A stretch of DNA of 64,000 bases from Rhodospirillaceae bacterium (lineage in GTDB: Bacteria > Pseudomonadota > Alphaproteobacteria > MPNO01 > UBA2964): contig PBIN01000015.1 in assembly GCA_002720855.1 (NCBI GenBank), forward strand, positions 682,001-746,000, in the 5' to 3' direction. Under the pieces are notes generated by a model. It searched no databases and was not told the DNA's origin. It worked only from the letters and a program-made list of their open reading frames with translations. The stretch's first letter is position 1, and every line of letters begins with the position of its first letter. Positions 9,361-17,721 of this stretch are shown piece after piece. Both the position numbers and the translations under genes were made by a program.

Positions 9361-9813
9361 TCAGCCCGTTGGTATTTTCAGGCTTTTCTTATGAACCGCG
9401 TTTAGGCAAGGGGTCAGTTTAGTCTGTGGGCCTTTAGGCGTTCTTGCCTCCAGATATGTCACTTCTTTTTGCTTTGTCGTATCGCTGGTTTTGGGCGGGT
9501 ACAGATAAAGGTCTACGAGACACTCATCGGTGCGGTAGCGCCAAATTTCCGCTGGCGGATCGCGGCGTTGAAAGCTTGGTCTTCCTAGCAGGTTTAATAT
9601 CTCATCTTTTTTCAGGCCGATGAGTTGCGCTTTTGAAATATTCACCTGCTGAGCAGGTGAAGTTGCTGGCACTGGGTCGGTTGACCGATCAGTTGTTCGC
9701 TCTGTTCTCGCAGGACTCGCATCTTGCGGGGTTTCGTTGGAAACATTGTTATTCGCCTCACCACCGGCGCATGCCGAAAGTGCAACTGCAGCAATCAGAA
9801 CCAAATAACGCAT
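9361..9813 (-). CDS. Small lipoprotein with SmpA/OmlA-like segment
   Basis: 150 aa from ATG 9813. MRYLVLIAAVALSAC is a lipoprotein signal peptide with lipobox LSAC, so the protein should be lipidated at Cys15. A Ser/Thr/Pro-rich linker follows, then a domain with GLKKDEILNLLGRPSFQRRD and AEIWRYR, which resembles the SmpA/OmlA (BamE-like) fold. A longer frame from 9906 would bury the signal peptide, so I reject it. It is 28 bp downstream of the bactofilin gene and probably in the same transcript. Role unknown. Confidence 0.75.
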   Translation of the reverse strand: MRYLVLIAAVALSACAGGEANNNVSNETPQDASPARTERTTDRSTDPVPATSPAQQVNISKAQLIGLKKDEILNLLGRPSFQRRDPPAEIWRYRTDECLVDLYLYPPKTSDTTKQKEVTYLEARTPKGPQTKLTPCLNAVHKKSLKIPTG

Positions 9814-9841
9814 GACAAAACGCAATAAGGCCGAAGACAGC

Positions 9842-10363
9842 CTATTCCGAGTCCCCTGTATCCGGGATGATTTCAATCTCGCCAGAAATCTCGCCACCCC
9901 TCTCAACTTCCAGCTGCCTGACGCGGACCTTGCCGTTAACCCGTCCCGTTGATCGCACGATTAAAAGTTTGCGGGCACTAACACTACCTTCAAAGACGCC
10001 GCTAACCTCCGCAATTTCGATTTCAGCCTCACCTTTAAAAGTACCGGATTCAGCGATTTCGATTTCGCGGCATTCTTTCATATTCGCTTCAACGCGACCT
10101 TCAACGACAAGTTTTTCACATGCGCTAATCTCACCGTTAAGTGCAATATCCCGACCAACGATCAGTTTTTTGCTATCGCCGTAGCTGCCGACCGATCTGT
10201 CATCTGCGGGCGTGCCAGTATACTCGCGCGCACGCCGGACAATTGCCGGACGTGCCCCATCTTGGCGTGCCGGCATAACGGGGGCATCGCCTTCTCCGGG
10301 TGGGCCTGATGGCTCGGTACCGTCTTCATTCATTTGCTGACCTTCTGGGTTTTTGGTGAACAT
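9842..10363 (-). CDS. Bactofilin (polymer-forming cytoskeletal protein)
   Basis: 173 aa. A proline-rich disordered N-terminus is followed by a right-handed beta-helix made of short repeats (LIVGRDIALNGEISACEKL, VEGRVEANMKECREIEI, FKGEAEIEIAEVSGVFEG). Bactofilins self-assemble into filaments without nucleotide and help position cell-wall enzymes or stalk/division machinery. Start ATG at 10363 because GGAAAGGA lies about 8 nt upstream; the TTG at 10381 sits upstream of that site. Flanked by an EI24-like membrane protein gene and a lipoprotein gene on the same strand. Confidence 0.9.
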   Translation of the reverse strand: MFTKNPEGQQMNEDGTEPSGPPGEGDAPVMPARQDGARPAIVRRAREYTGTPADDRSVGSYGDSKKLIVGRDIALNGEISACEKLVVEGRVEANMKECREIEIAESGTFKGEAEIEIAEVSGVFEGSVSARKLLIVRSTGRVNGKVRVRQLEVERGGEISGEIEIIPDTGDSE

Positions 10364-10389
10364 ATGTTCGATCCTTTCCAACCTGCCAT

Positions 10390-11094
10390 TTATTCAACCG
10401 GCGCAGGCGGCTCCAAATTATTGCTGGAACTAACTTCTCTATAAGCTAATCCTTCAAAGATATGGAGCATATAGGCCGCTGCAACAACAGGCATAAACCA
10501 ATTTACCACCGGAATTGTGAGGAGTGACGTAATAATCATACCGGCAAGCCATAAGCGCATTCGATATTGCCGCCAAATGTACTTTACCCCTTCGGGTTCC
10601 AGCCTCCGTACGGCCACGAGTTCGAAATACTCTCTACCCAAAAGATATCCGTTAAGGCCTACAAAAACAAAGATATTTATGATTGGAATAAAAAACAGAG
10701 GCAAAAACAGAAGATTCAAGGCGACGACGATCGCCGTATAACGCAACCCGATGAGAATAATTTCTGACATTGTCTGCGGACGGGGTTCAGGAAGGTTTGG
10801 ATAGTGTTTTCTTTCTACTGCCCGGGCTATTTTTTCCAGCATCAGGGAAACGACAAAGACCATTGCGCCAGGAAACAATAAAAACGCGACGATAATTGCC
10901 GTCGCGCCACCAACAAAATCCACGATCCATTCCAGCCACCCAATGCCAAAAAACCGCGTGGAAACAATTAGCCACCACGTAAATGTCAGCAAAAGGGCAA
11001 ATGTTCCGATTGCATAAAGCAATGCACGGCCCATGACGCTTCGGAAATCAGGGTCTGGTACTTGCCCAATGGCCTTGAGAAAGGGTGATATCAT
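10390..11094 (-). CDS. EI24/CysZ-family membrane protein
   Basis: 234 aa with about five hydrophobic segments, including LLYAIGTFALLLTFTWWLIV, ATAIIVAFLLFPGAMVFVV, YTAIVVALNLLFLPLFF and MIITSLLTIPVVNWFMPVVA. The motifs YLLGREYFELVA and the C-terminal NWFMPVVAAAYMLHIFE match the EI24 (CysZ-like) family. CysZ imports sulfate in E. coli, but alphaproteobacterial members are generally uncharacterised, so sulfate transport is not claimed. It is followed 27 bp later by the bactofilin gene. Confidence 0.8.
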   Translation of the reverse strand: MISPFLKAIGQVPDPDFRSVMGRALLYAIGTFALLLTFTWWLIVSTRFFGIGWLEWIVDFVGGATAIIVAFLLFPGAMVFVVSLMLEKIARAVERKHYPNLPEPRPQTMSEIILIGLRYTAIVVALNLLFLPLFFIPIINIFVFVGLNGYLLGREYFELVAVRRLEPEGVKYIWRQYRMRLWLAGMIITSLLTIPVVNWFMPVVAAAYMLHIFEGLAYREVSSSNNLEPPAPVE

Positions 11095-11147
11095 CTTCCA
11101 ACTATAGCCTGCCCGACGGGCCTGCCTACTAAAAATTCATTTCGGTC

Positions 11148-11175
11148 TTGGCGGAATTCCCACTGTGACTATACT
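11148..11175 (+). promoter_or_regulatory. Putative sigma-70 promoter of the PfkB-family kinase gene
   Basis: TTGGCG (11148-11153), 16-nt spacer, TATACT (11170-11175), 29 bp before the start codon. Both boxes are close to consensus. Confidence 0.5.
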
Positions 11176-11204
11176 CGCGGCGCCTACAACCGGAAGGAAT
11201 TTAG

Positions 11205-12197
11205 ATGACCAACGCGCGCTATGACGTAATCGGTGTCGGAAATGCCATTGTCGACGTGATTTCAGCTGCTCCTGAAACGCTTTTACAGGAACTCGGGCTC
11301 GATAAGGGGGTCATGACACTCATTGACGCGGAGCGCGGCGAGGAACTCTATTCAGCGATGGGCAGCAAAGTAGAGACATCGGGTGGTTCCGCAGCCAATA
11401 CTCTTGCTGGCATTGCCTCCCTCGGCGGAAATGGTGCTTACATTGGCAAAGTCAGGGATGATGTTCTCGGAAAAGTCTTTCACGATGATCTTATGAAGAC
11501 GGGTGTAGACTATCGCACCCCGCTTGGACAGGACGGACCACCAACTGCCCGGTGCCTAATTTTTGTTACATCGGATGCAGAGCGGACAATGCAGACTTGT
11601 CTCGGGATTTCGGTGCAACTCGGTCCGGAGGACATAGAAAAGGAAGCTATTGAAGCGGCGGAAATTACCTATCTGGAAGGTTACCTGTTTGATCCACCAG
11701 AGGCAAAAAAGGCATTCGTAAAGGCCGCGGAAATATCCCATGCGGCGGGACGTAAAGTAGCACTCTCTCTCTCCGATGCATTTTGTGTTGAGCGTCACCG
11801 CGCGGAATTTATGCATCTCATTTCTGGCCATGTTGACATTCTCTTCGCCAATGAAGGCGAAATCACGTCTCTGTTTGAAGTGAGCGACTTTGCGGAGGCG
11901 GTGAATTTAACGGCCGGACATTGTGAAGTAGCGGCACTGACCCAGGGCGAAAAAGGCTGCGTTGTTGTAAAAGAGGGTGCAACGCATGAGGTAGATGCTC
12001 AACCTGTTGAAAATGTCGTCGATACGACCGGTGCGGGCGATTTGTTTGCTGCAGGGTTTTTATTCGGCTACACAAGAGGGCTTGAGTTGCAAAATTGCGG
12101 CGCAATCGGAACATTGGCTGCAGCCGAGATCATAAGTCATTATGGCGCACGTCCTGAAACTTCGCTCGCTGACCTGCTTGCAGAGAGCAATCTTTGA
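11205..12197 (+). CDS. PfkB-family kinase, adenosine kinase-like
   Basis: 330 aa ribokinase-fold sugar/nucleoside kinase. N-terminal GVGNAIVDVIS, the Gly-Gly motif SGGSAANTLAGIASLGG, and C-terminal DTTGAGDLFAAGFLFG, whose Asp is the catalytic base. The sequence resembles the adenosine kinase branch found in many alphaproteobacteria, but substrate cannot be fixed by eye; ribokinase- or fructokinase-like activity remains possible. GGAAGGAA precedes the ATG by 5 nt. A good promoter lies immediately upstream, and the next gene starts 89 bp later. Confidence 0.88.
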   Translation: MTNARYDVIGVGNAIVDVISAAPETLLQELGLDKGVMTLIDAERGEELYSAMGSKVETSGGSAANTLAGIASLGGNGAYIGKVRDDVLGKVFHDDLMKTGVDYRTPLGQDGPPTARCLIFVTSDAERTMQTCLGISVQLGPEDIEKEAIEAAEITYLEGYLFDPPEAKKAFVKAAEISHAAGRKVALSLSDAFCVERHRAEFMHLISGHVDILFANEGEITSLFEVSDFAEAVNLTAGHCEVAALTQGEKGCVVVKEGATHEVDAQPVENVVDTTGAGDLFAAGFLFGYTRGLELQNCGAIGTLAAAEIISHYGARPETSLADLLAESNL

Positions 12198-12286
12198 CCA
12201 GCATTTCAAACTCGCCCTGAGTCACCGATACCCCTATCATCGCCCTTACATTTGTAAGCGATGCAGAATGACTTTGAAGGCAAACG

Positions 12287-13885
12287 GTGAGCGCTGAAAA
12301 AATTTGTGTTGTCGGCTCCGGACCTGCTGGAGCAACAGCGGCACATTTTCTCTGGCATGCGGGGTTTGACGTCACTGTTTTGGACGGTGGGCTCAGAGCC
12401 GAGCCTGAGGTCGTTTCCGATATTGCCGACTGGCTTGAGAAGCCAGACGACGCAAAGCTGAAAAGCGCCGTCGCCCAACGCCGCAGTTCTTCAACACTTG
12501 AGAAGCCTGATCTTGCTGAAAAATTATTTCTGGGATCCGACTTCGTTTATCGCGAGACGGAACGCGAATTGCTTGAGAGCGTAGAGAACGCTGATATACG
12601 AGCGTCCCTTGCCCAGGGAGGACTCAGTAATGTCTGGGGCGCTGCGGCCCTGCCAATAACTGCTCAAGATATTGCCGACTGGCCTATTTCACAGGATGAC
12701 CTATCGCCGCACTACCAGTCCCTCAACGAAATTATCGATATCGTTGGTGACAATGATGGGTTGGAAAAAAGTTTTGGAACAAACGTCGTGTCACCGTCAT
12801 TTTCTCTTGGTCGTCAGGCGTCGGCGTTGCTTGAAGACATGGCTTCCCACGCTTCCGATCTTCACCAATCAGGTTTTGAATTTGGTCGCGCGCGGGTAGC
12901 GGTGGGGAATAAATTTTCGCATCAGTCAGAGGGGTGCGTTTCATGCGGTCACTGCATGATAGGCTGTCCGCATGGGGCCATTTTTAATTCGGCTTTTGTT
13001 ATCGATACGCTAAAGGGACGCGAACGGTTCACCTATCAGGGTAGACGTATAGTGGACCAGGTCGCCGAGACGGTTGATGGCGTAACCGTTTCCGGCCATG
13101 GCCTGATTGATGGCAGCGCGTTCAGCCAAAGGTTTGAACGTGTCTTTATTGCAGCCGGCGTGGTTTCAACAGCGGCCATTATGTTGCGATCCCGCCGCGA
13201 AAACGGCGGCTCGCTGCAACTGCGCGACAGCCAGCTTTTTGTCTTTCCGATAATTCGATACCGGGGAGAAGATGACGTGGCTCTCGAGAAAACCAATCGC
13301 CTTGCCCAATTGTTTATTGAACTGAATGACCCAAATTTGTGTGACCGATTAATTCACCTGCAGCTATATGGATTCAATGACGTTTTTATGGATGCCATAA
13401 CAGAAAAACTTGGACCGCTCGCTTCAATTGCGCCTTTTATTCTTAAATTTCTAACGCGTCACGCGATGATTGTTCAGGGTTTTTTACATTCAGACTATTC
13501 CGGCTCAATCAGAGTTTCGCTCAGCAAGTCGGGGAAAGCCAATCTTACCGGAGAACCAAACGAACAATCGGAAATGTCTGCACGCAAAACCCAAAAATAT
13601 TTTGTGCAATCAAGGCCACATTTCCGTGCGACCCCCATCCCTGGGCAAATAGTTATCCCTCCACCGGGCGCAAGTCGCCATCTTGGTGCAAGCTTGCCGA
13701 TGAGCGCCTCTCCCAAAATCGGCGAGTCCGATTTGCTTGGGCGGCCTGATGGACTTAAACGAGTTCACGTTGTCGATGCCAGCGTTCTTCCTTCAATCCC
13801 CGCAAGTACAATCACCTATACCGCGATGGCAAACGCAGCGCGAATTGTTGGAGAAACAGCCCGGCTTCCCGAGGTGTCGATATGA
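12287..13885 (+). CDS. GMC-family FAD-dependent oxidoreductase
   Basis: 532 aa. N-terminal FAD Rossmann motif VVGSGPAGATAAHFL; C-terminal GMC_oxred_C segment VVDASVLPSIPASTITYTA with the FAD-contacting end. A cysteine cluster CVSCGHCMIGCPHGA lies about residue 220, as in the GMC subgroup that includes cholesterol- and long-chain alcohol-oxidase-like proteins. It could bind an Fe-S cluster; I cannot tell. GTG start with GAAGG 7 nt upstream. The gene overlaps the next by 4 bp (ATGA), so it is translationally coupled to the epimerase/reductase. Substrate unknown, perhaps a glycan or polyol precursor given its neighbours. Confidence 0.85.
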   Translation: MSAEKICVVGSGPAGATAAHFLWHAGFDVTVLDGGLRAEPEVVSDIADWLEKPDDAKLKSAVAQRRSSSTLEKPDLAEKLFLGSDFVYRETERELLESVENADIRASLAQGGLSNVWGAAALPITAQDIADWPISQDDLSPHYQSLNEIIDIVGDNDGLEKSFGTNVVSPSFSLGRQASALLEDMASHASDLHQSGFEFGRARVAVGNKFSHQSEGCVSCGHCMIGCPHGAIFNSAFVIDTLKGRERFTYQGRRIVDQVAETVDGVTVSGHGLIDGSAFSQRFERVFIAAGVVSTAAIMLRSRRENGGSLQLRDSQLFVFPIIRYRGEDDVALEKTNRLAQLFIELNDPNLCDRLIHLQLYGFNDVFMDAITEKLGPLASIAPFILKFLTRHAMIVQGFLHSDYSGSIRVSLSKSGKANLTGEPNEQSEMSARKTQKYFVQSRPHFRATPIPGQIVIPPPGASRHLGASLPMSASPKIGESDLLGRPDGLKRVHVVDASVLPSIPASTITYTAMANAARIVGETARLPEVSI

Positions 13886-14736
13886 AGCGCTGCGCGATCA
13901 CTGGCGCAAACGGATATCTCGGAAAAGCAATGGTCAGAGCATTTGGAGAAGCCGGTTGGGTTGTAGAATCGCTGGTTCGTCGGCCGGAACAGCTGCAGAC
14001 GAACGCCCATCGATTCGTGCTTGGCGAGACGTGTGACCCTAAATTGCTGAGCGGTGTAGATGTGTTGATTCATTGCGCCTGGGATTTTTCACCTGGCACA
14101 TGGGACGACTATGTGAGGATCAATGTCGATGGATCGAAAGAGCTTTTTGACTTAGCCGTTCGCGCCAATGTCGAAAATTTGATCTTTATCTCCTCCATGA
14201 GTGCGCATGACGGATGCAGGTCAAATTACGGCCGCGCTAAGTTGCGATGCGAAGAACAGGTATTGGCCCACGGTGGTGCCGCGATTCGGCCGGGTCTGGT
14301 GTGGGGTGGTGATGGGTCCGGTCTGCATGGCGCGATAGAAAAGGTCACTCGTCGTTTGCCGGTGGTGCCGATTTTGTCGGGCAGCCTGCATTCGCTCCAT
14401 ATGTGCCATGTTGACGATCTTGCGAGGTTTCTCTGCAGTGAAACTGAAAAGGACACGGCGCTAAAAGGTCTCTATATCGCCGCAGATAAAACGCCCTGGC
14501 CGATGCGCAAACTTGTGTCTCAAATCGCTGCAGCGACGAGTAAGTTTCGCATAATAGTGCCGATACCGTGGCGGTTGGTTTGGTGGTTGCTCCGTGGTTT
14601 GGAATCAATCGGCATTCGACCGCCATTCCGGAGCGATAGTGTGTTGGGTTTGGTACGTGATGGCAAACTACCTGACCCAAACACTTATAGTGATGGATTC
14701 CGACCTTATGACACGGCAGAATCATCAGTGAAATGA
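13882..14736 (+). CDS. NAD-dependent epimerase/dehydratase family protein
   Basis: 284 aa extended short-chain dehydrogenase. The nucleotide motif is TGANGYLGKAM; the active site has SSMSAHDG and the YxxxK pair in NYGRAK. A C-terminal hydrophobic segment (PIPWRLVWWLLRGL) may associate with the membrane. It overlaps both neighbours by 4 bp, so GMC oxidoreductase, this protein and the permease are made together. Substrate unknown: a nucleotide sugar is the usual guess for the family, but sterol- or quinone-type substrates also occur. Confidence 0.82.
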   Translation: MKRCAITGANGYLGKAMVRAFGEAGWVVESLVRRPEQLQTNAHRFVLGETCDPKLLSGVDVLIHCAWDFSPGTWDDYVRINVDGSKELFDLAVRANVENLIFISSMSAHDGCRSNYGRAKLRCEEQVLAHGGAAIRPGLVWGGDGSGLHGAIEKVTRRLPVVPILSGSLHSLHMCHVDDLARFLCSETEKDTALKGLYIAADKTPWPMRKLVSQIAAATSKFRIIVPIPWRLVWWLLRGLESIGIRPPFRSDSVLGLVRDGKLPDPNTYSDGFRPYDTAESSVK

Positions 14737-16061
14737 TCAATAAAACAAAGGTTCAGTCCTGGAAAGAGGCGCTGACGGTCTATTGGGACCGTCGGCAACT
14801 TGTCATTTTTCTTATGGGCTTCTCTAGTGGTCTTCCACTTCTTCTCGGATTTTCGACTTTGTCCTGGTGGCTTTCGGGCGAAAATATTCCAAAAACGGTC
14901 ATTACCGGCTTACTGGTTGTTGCCACACCATATTCGTTTAAGTTTTTGTGGGCGCCGTTATTGGATCAAATCAAATTGCCAATTTTGACAAATTGGTTAG
15001 GGCAACGGCGCAGCTGGATGCTTGTTATTCAGATCTTGCTCATGTCCTCTATCATAGCCCTTGGTGCAAGCGATCCAAAAGAGGGTCTGACCTATATGGC
15101 TGCAGCCGCATTTATGGTTGCGTTTTTTTCGGCAAGTCAGGACATCGTAATTGACGCCTATCGGATCGAAATACTGGAGGAATTCGAACAAGGCGCTGGA
15201 GCCGCATCGACCCAGGCGGGATATCGCGTCGGATTGCTTGTGGCAGGCGCTGCACCGCTAGCACTATCAGATTTCATATCGTGGTTCTGGGTGTACTTTT
15301 TGATGGCCTCGCTTGTCATTGTTGGAATTGCAGCGACCTTTTTGGCAAAGGAACCGCGCAACTATTCTGCGCGCGACACGAATGAAATAGGCACCGGTAC
15401 AGCGCAACGAATTTCCGTTTTGGCGACGACGTTAAAAAGATCGGTAATTGAGCCATTTTCAGATTTTTGCACCCGCCGAGGCTGGATCTGGGTACTGATT
15501 TTTATTCTATTTTACAAATATGGAGACGCTATTGCCGGGGCCCTGTTTAATCCGTTTTTCCGCGAGCTTGGATTCACGGGCACTCAGGTCGCGCTGATCG
15601 TAAAAACCTATGGCGTGCCAATGACAATGGCAGGCGTATTCGTTGGCGGCTTAATAGTTGCACGCATCGGAATTTTCCCCGCACTTCTTCTGGGAGGCAT
15701 TCTCCAGGCGGTCACCAATCTCCTTTTTGTATGGCTAGCAGCTGATCCGTCGATGGCGACGGAAACTGGTCTGTTTATAGTAATTGCATCGGACAATTTC
15801 ACGGGTGGACTGGGATCAACGGCATTTGTAGCGTTCTTGTCCGCGCTCTGTAACTTACGGTTCACAGCTACTCAATTTGCACTATTCACGTCTTTCATGG
15901 CGTTGGGGCGCACCTATCTGGCGGTGCCTTCGGGCTGGCTTGTCGACCAAATTGGCTGGATCAACTTCTTCATATCCTCGACGGCTATTGCGATACCTGC
16001 ATTGCTGCTTTTGTTGGTAATTCGCCGATATGCGTCCGAGGTCTTTCCCAAACGCGACTAG
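14733..16061 (+). CDS. AmpG-like major facilitator permease
   Basis: 442 aa, about 12 membrane helices. Family signature GFSSGLPLLLGFSTLSWWLSG, then PYSFKFLWAPLLDQIKLP and GQRRSWMLVIQ. AmpG in enterobacteria imports muropeptides (GlcNAc-anhydroMurNAc peptides) for recycling. The context here, an operon with a GMC oxidoreductase and an epimerase, is not the usual recycling context, so the cargo may differ. The start overlaps the epimerase stop by 4 bp; the stop overlaps the convergent GT9 stop by 4 bp (CTAG). Confidence 0.85.
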   Translation: MINKTKVQSWKEALTVYWDRRQLVIFLMGFSSGLPLLLGFSTLSWWLSGENIPKTVITGLLVVATPYSFKFLWAPLLDQIKLPILTNWLGQRRSWMLVIQILLMSSIIALGASDPKEGLTYMAAAAFMVAFFSASQDIVIDAYRIEILEEFEQGAGAASTQAGYRVGLLVAGAAPLALSDFISWFWVYFLMASLVIVGIAATFLAKEPRNYSARDTNEIGTGTAQRISVLATTLKRSVIEPFSDFCTRRGWIWVLIFILFYKYGDAIAGALFNPFFRELGFTGTQVALIVKTYGVPMTMAGVFVGGLIVARIGIFPALLLGGILQAVTNLLFVWLAADPSMATETGLFIVIASDNFTGGLGSTAFVAFLSALCNLRFTATQFALFTSFMALGRTYLAVPSGWLVDQIGWINFFISSTAIAIPALLLLLVIRRYASEVFPKRD

Positions 16062-17062
16062 TTTTTCAAGAGTGCGTCGATTGCATCTGCGACCGTTTCA
16101 ACGGGAATTGCCGTCATTTCGTTGGAACCGAAATTCTGTGCTTCAATCACCGTGAGCCTTGACGCCGCGGGGGCAAATTTGGCTGCGGGCGTTGGTCCGA
16201 ACAGGGACACAAGCGGGATATCGGCAGCCGCTAAAATGTGACCTGTCCCTGCATCGTTGGCGACTGCGGCGTGAAGACGTTGAGCAAGCGCAATAGAGTT
16301 GCTCACCGATGCGATCGGTCGCCCATTTTGTCCAATAGTAGGAAATAAAGCTTTTGGAACCGCGTTGATCAGCGATGCTGTCCATTCCGCCTCACCGGGC
16401 CCCAGAATGAAGACCGCCTTCCGACCAAGCGCATCTTGTTGATTGGCGATTTCGATAAACCGATCTATGGGCCAGCATTTTTGTCGACCACCTGCCCCGG
16501 GAGCGATGCCGATATATAGTGGGCCATCGGGCAATGCCGCTGCTGCAGCGGCAACTTCCGTTTCCGGGAGTGTCAGCTTAGCGCTGGGGTTCGGCTTTTC
16601 GCCTGTAGCAAGTTCTAGAAGATCCATCATTTGCTGAACCATTGCCGCAGGGCGCTGGTAGCCGGAATTGGGCTTTCGATCAGACAAAAGAAAATTTGCC
16701 GCCCCCGATATAAAAAGCCGATGGTGAATTCGACGCACTAAATAACTTGCTGCTGCACCGCGTTGCGTATCAATGACCAAGTCAAAATGTCGGCCATCGA
16801 TGGGCCGTTTCCACAGAAACTGCGATGGCTTGTCGAAGCCCGCTTCTTCGATGACTTCATCGATGAGGCCGTCAACAAGGTTTGACAATTCTTTACCGAA
16901 TGCGGATTTATGTTTTCCGGCGCACCAGCTGATACGAGCGCTCGGAAAGGCCGTTCGCAAAGCGCGGGCAAAGGGTAGTTTCATGAGGGCGTCCCCAACG
17001 AGGTCGCCACCGACATAGATAAGTACAGATGATATGTCCCGCGCTGCGGACGGATTATTCAT
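16058..17062 (-). CDS. Glycosyltransferase family 9 (heptosyltransferase-like)
   Basis: 334 aa from ATG 17062, preceded by GAGG at 5 nt; a GTG at 17080 is upstream of that site. N-terminal SVLIYVGGDLVGDALMKLP, and C-terminal donor-binding motif AVANDAGTGHILAAADIPLVSLFGPT, typical of GT9 enzymes (ADP-heptose:LPS heptosyltransferases such as WaaF/WaaC/WaaQ). It probably adds heptose or a related sugar to LPS core at the cytoplasmic membrane. It faces the GMC-epimerase-AmpG operon, so the region may handle envelope glycans, but no direct link is shown. Confidence 0.88.
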   Translation of the reverse strand: MNNPSAARDISSVLIYVGGDLVGDALMKLPFARALRTAFPSARISWCAGKHKSAFGKELSNLVDGLIDEVIEEAGFDKPSQFLWKRPIDGRHFDLVIDTQRGAAASYLVRRIHHRLFISGAANFLLSDRKPNSGYQRPAAMVQQMMDLLELATGEKPNPSAKLTLPETEVAAAAAALPDGPLYIGIAPGAGGRQKCWPIDRFIEIANQQDALGRKAVFILGPGEAEWTASLINAVPKALFPTIGQNGRPIASVSNSIALAQRLHAAVANDAGTGHILAAADIPLVSLFGPTPAAKFAPAASRLTVIEAQNFGSNEMTAIPVETVADAIDALLKN

Positions 17063-17202
17063 GTCAGCCTCAGCAGACACCTGTCACTAAATGTAAGTGC
17101 CGCTTCATAAAAATGTCTTTTAATAGAGGTATCATAGAGCGGGCCCGGTTAAAATGGGTTGGTGTTTGAGTAGGCGCTCACTGCGTTTATTGGGGTATAG
17201 CT

Positions 17203-17721
17203 ATGTCGGAAAGAATGCAGATCATAGAAGGCGACATTACCCTTCTTGATGTCGATGCGATTGTAAATGCAGCCAACGAAACGCTGCTTGGTGGCGGTGG
17301 TGTCGATGGGGCCATCCACCGTGCTGCGGGCCCGAAATTGTTGGATGAATGTCGCGCGCTGGGTGGTTGTGCAACCGGTAATGCCAAGCTAACCGCGGGC
17401 TACGAGCTCAAGGCAAGATATATCATTCATACGGTGGGGCCGGTTTGGCGCGACGGTACTGTTAATGAAGAGGCGCTTCTGGCGAGCTGTTATCGGCGTT
17501 GTCTGGAAATTGCTGCTGAACATAATCTCCGGACAATCGCCTTTCCGGCGATCAGCACGGGCGTATACCGCTTTCCAATAGATCTCGCAGCAAAAATTGC
17601 TGTTTCGACGGTTTACGAAGAACTAAAGGCTCACGCGGAAATCAATTCAGTTCTTTTCGTTTGCTTTAACGAAGACGCCGTCAACGCTCATCGAGCCGCA
17701 ATCGATTCTATTTGCGCTTAG
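17203..17721 (+). CDS. Macrodomain O-acetyl-ADP-ribose deacetylase (YmdB-like)
   Basis: 172 aa, a single macrodomain. Motifs: [27 protein letters not shown] (ribose/diphosphate loops, with the active-site Asp of [10 protein letters not shown]) and [13 protein letters not shown]. Family members hydrolyse O-acetyl-ADP-ribose or remove ADP-ribose from acidic residues. The 3' end overlaps the opposite-strand malic enzyme gene by 14 bp, so the last codons of each gene are antisense to each other. Confidence 0.93.
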   Translation: MSERMQIIEGDITLLDVDAIVNAANETLLGGGGVDGAIHRAAGPKLLDECRALGGCATGNAKLTAGYELKARYIIHTVGPVWRDGTVNEEALLASCYRRCLEIAAEHNLRTIAFPAISTGVYRFPIDLAAKIAVSTVYEELKAHAEINSVLFVCFNEDAVNAHRAAIDSICA

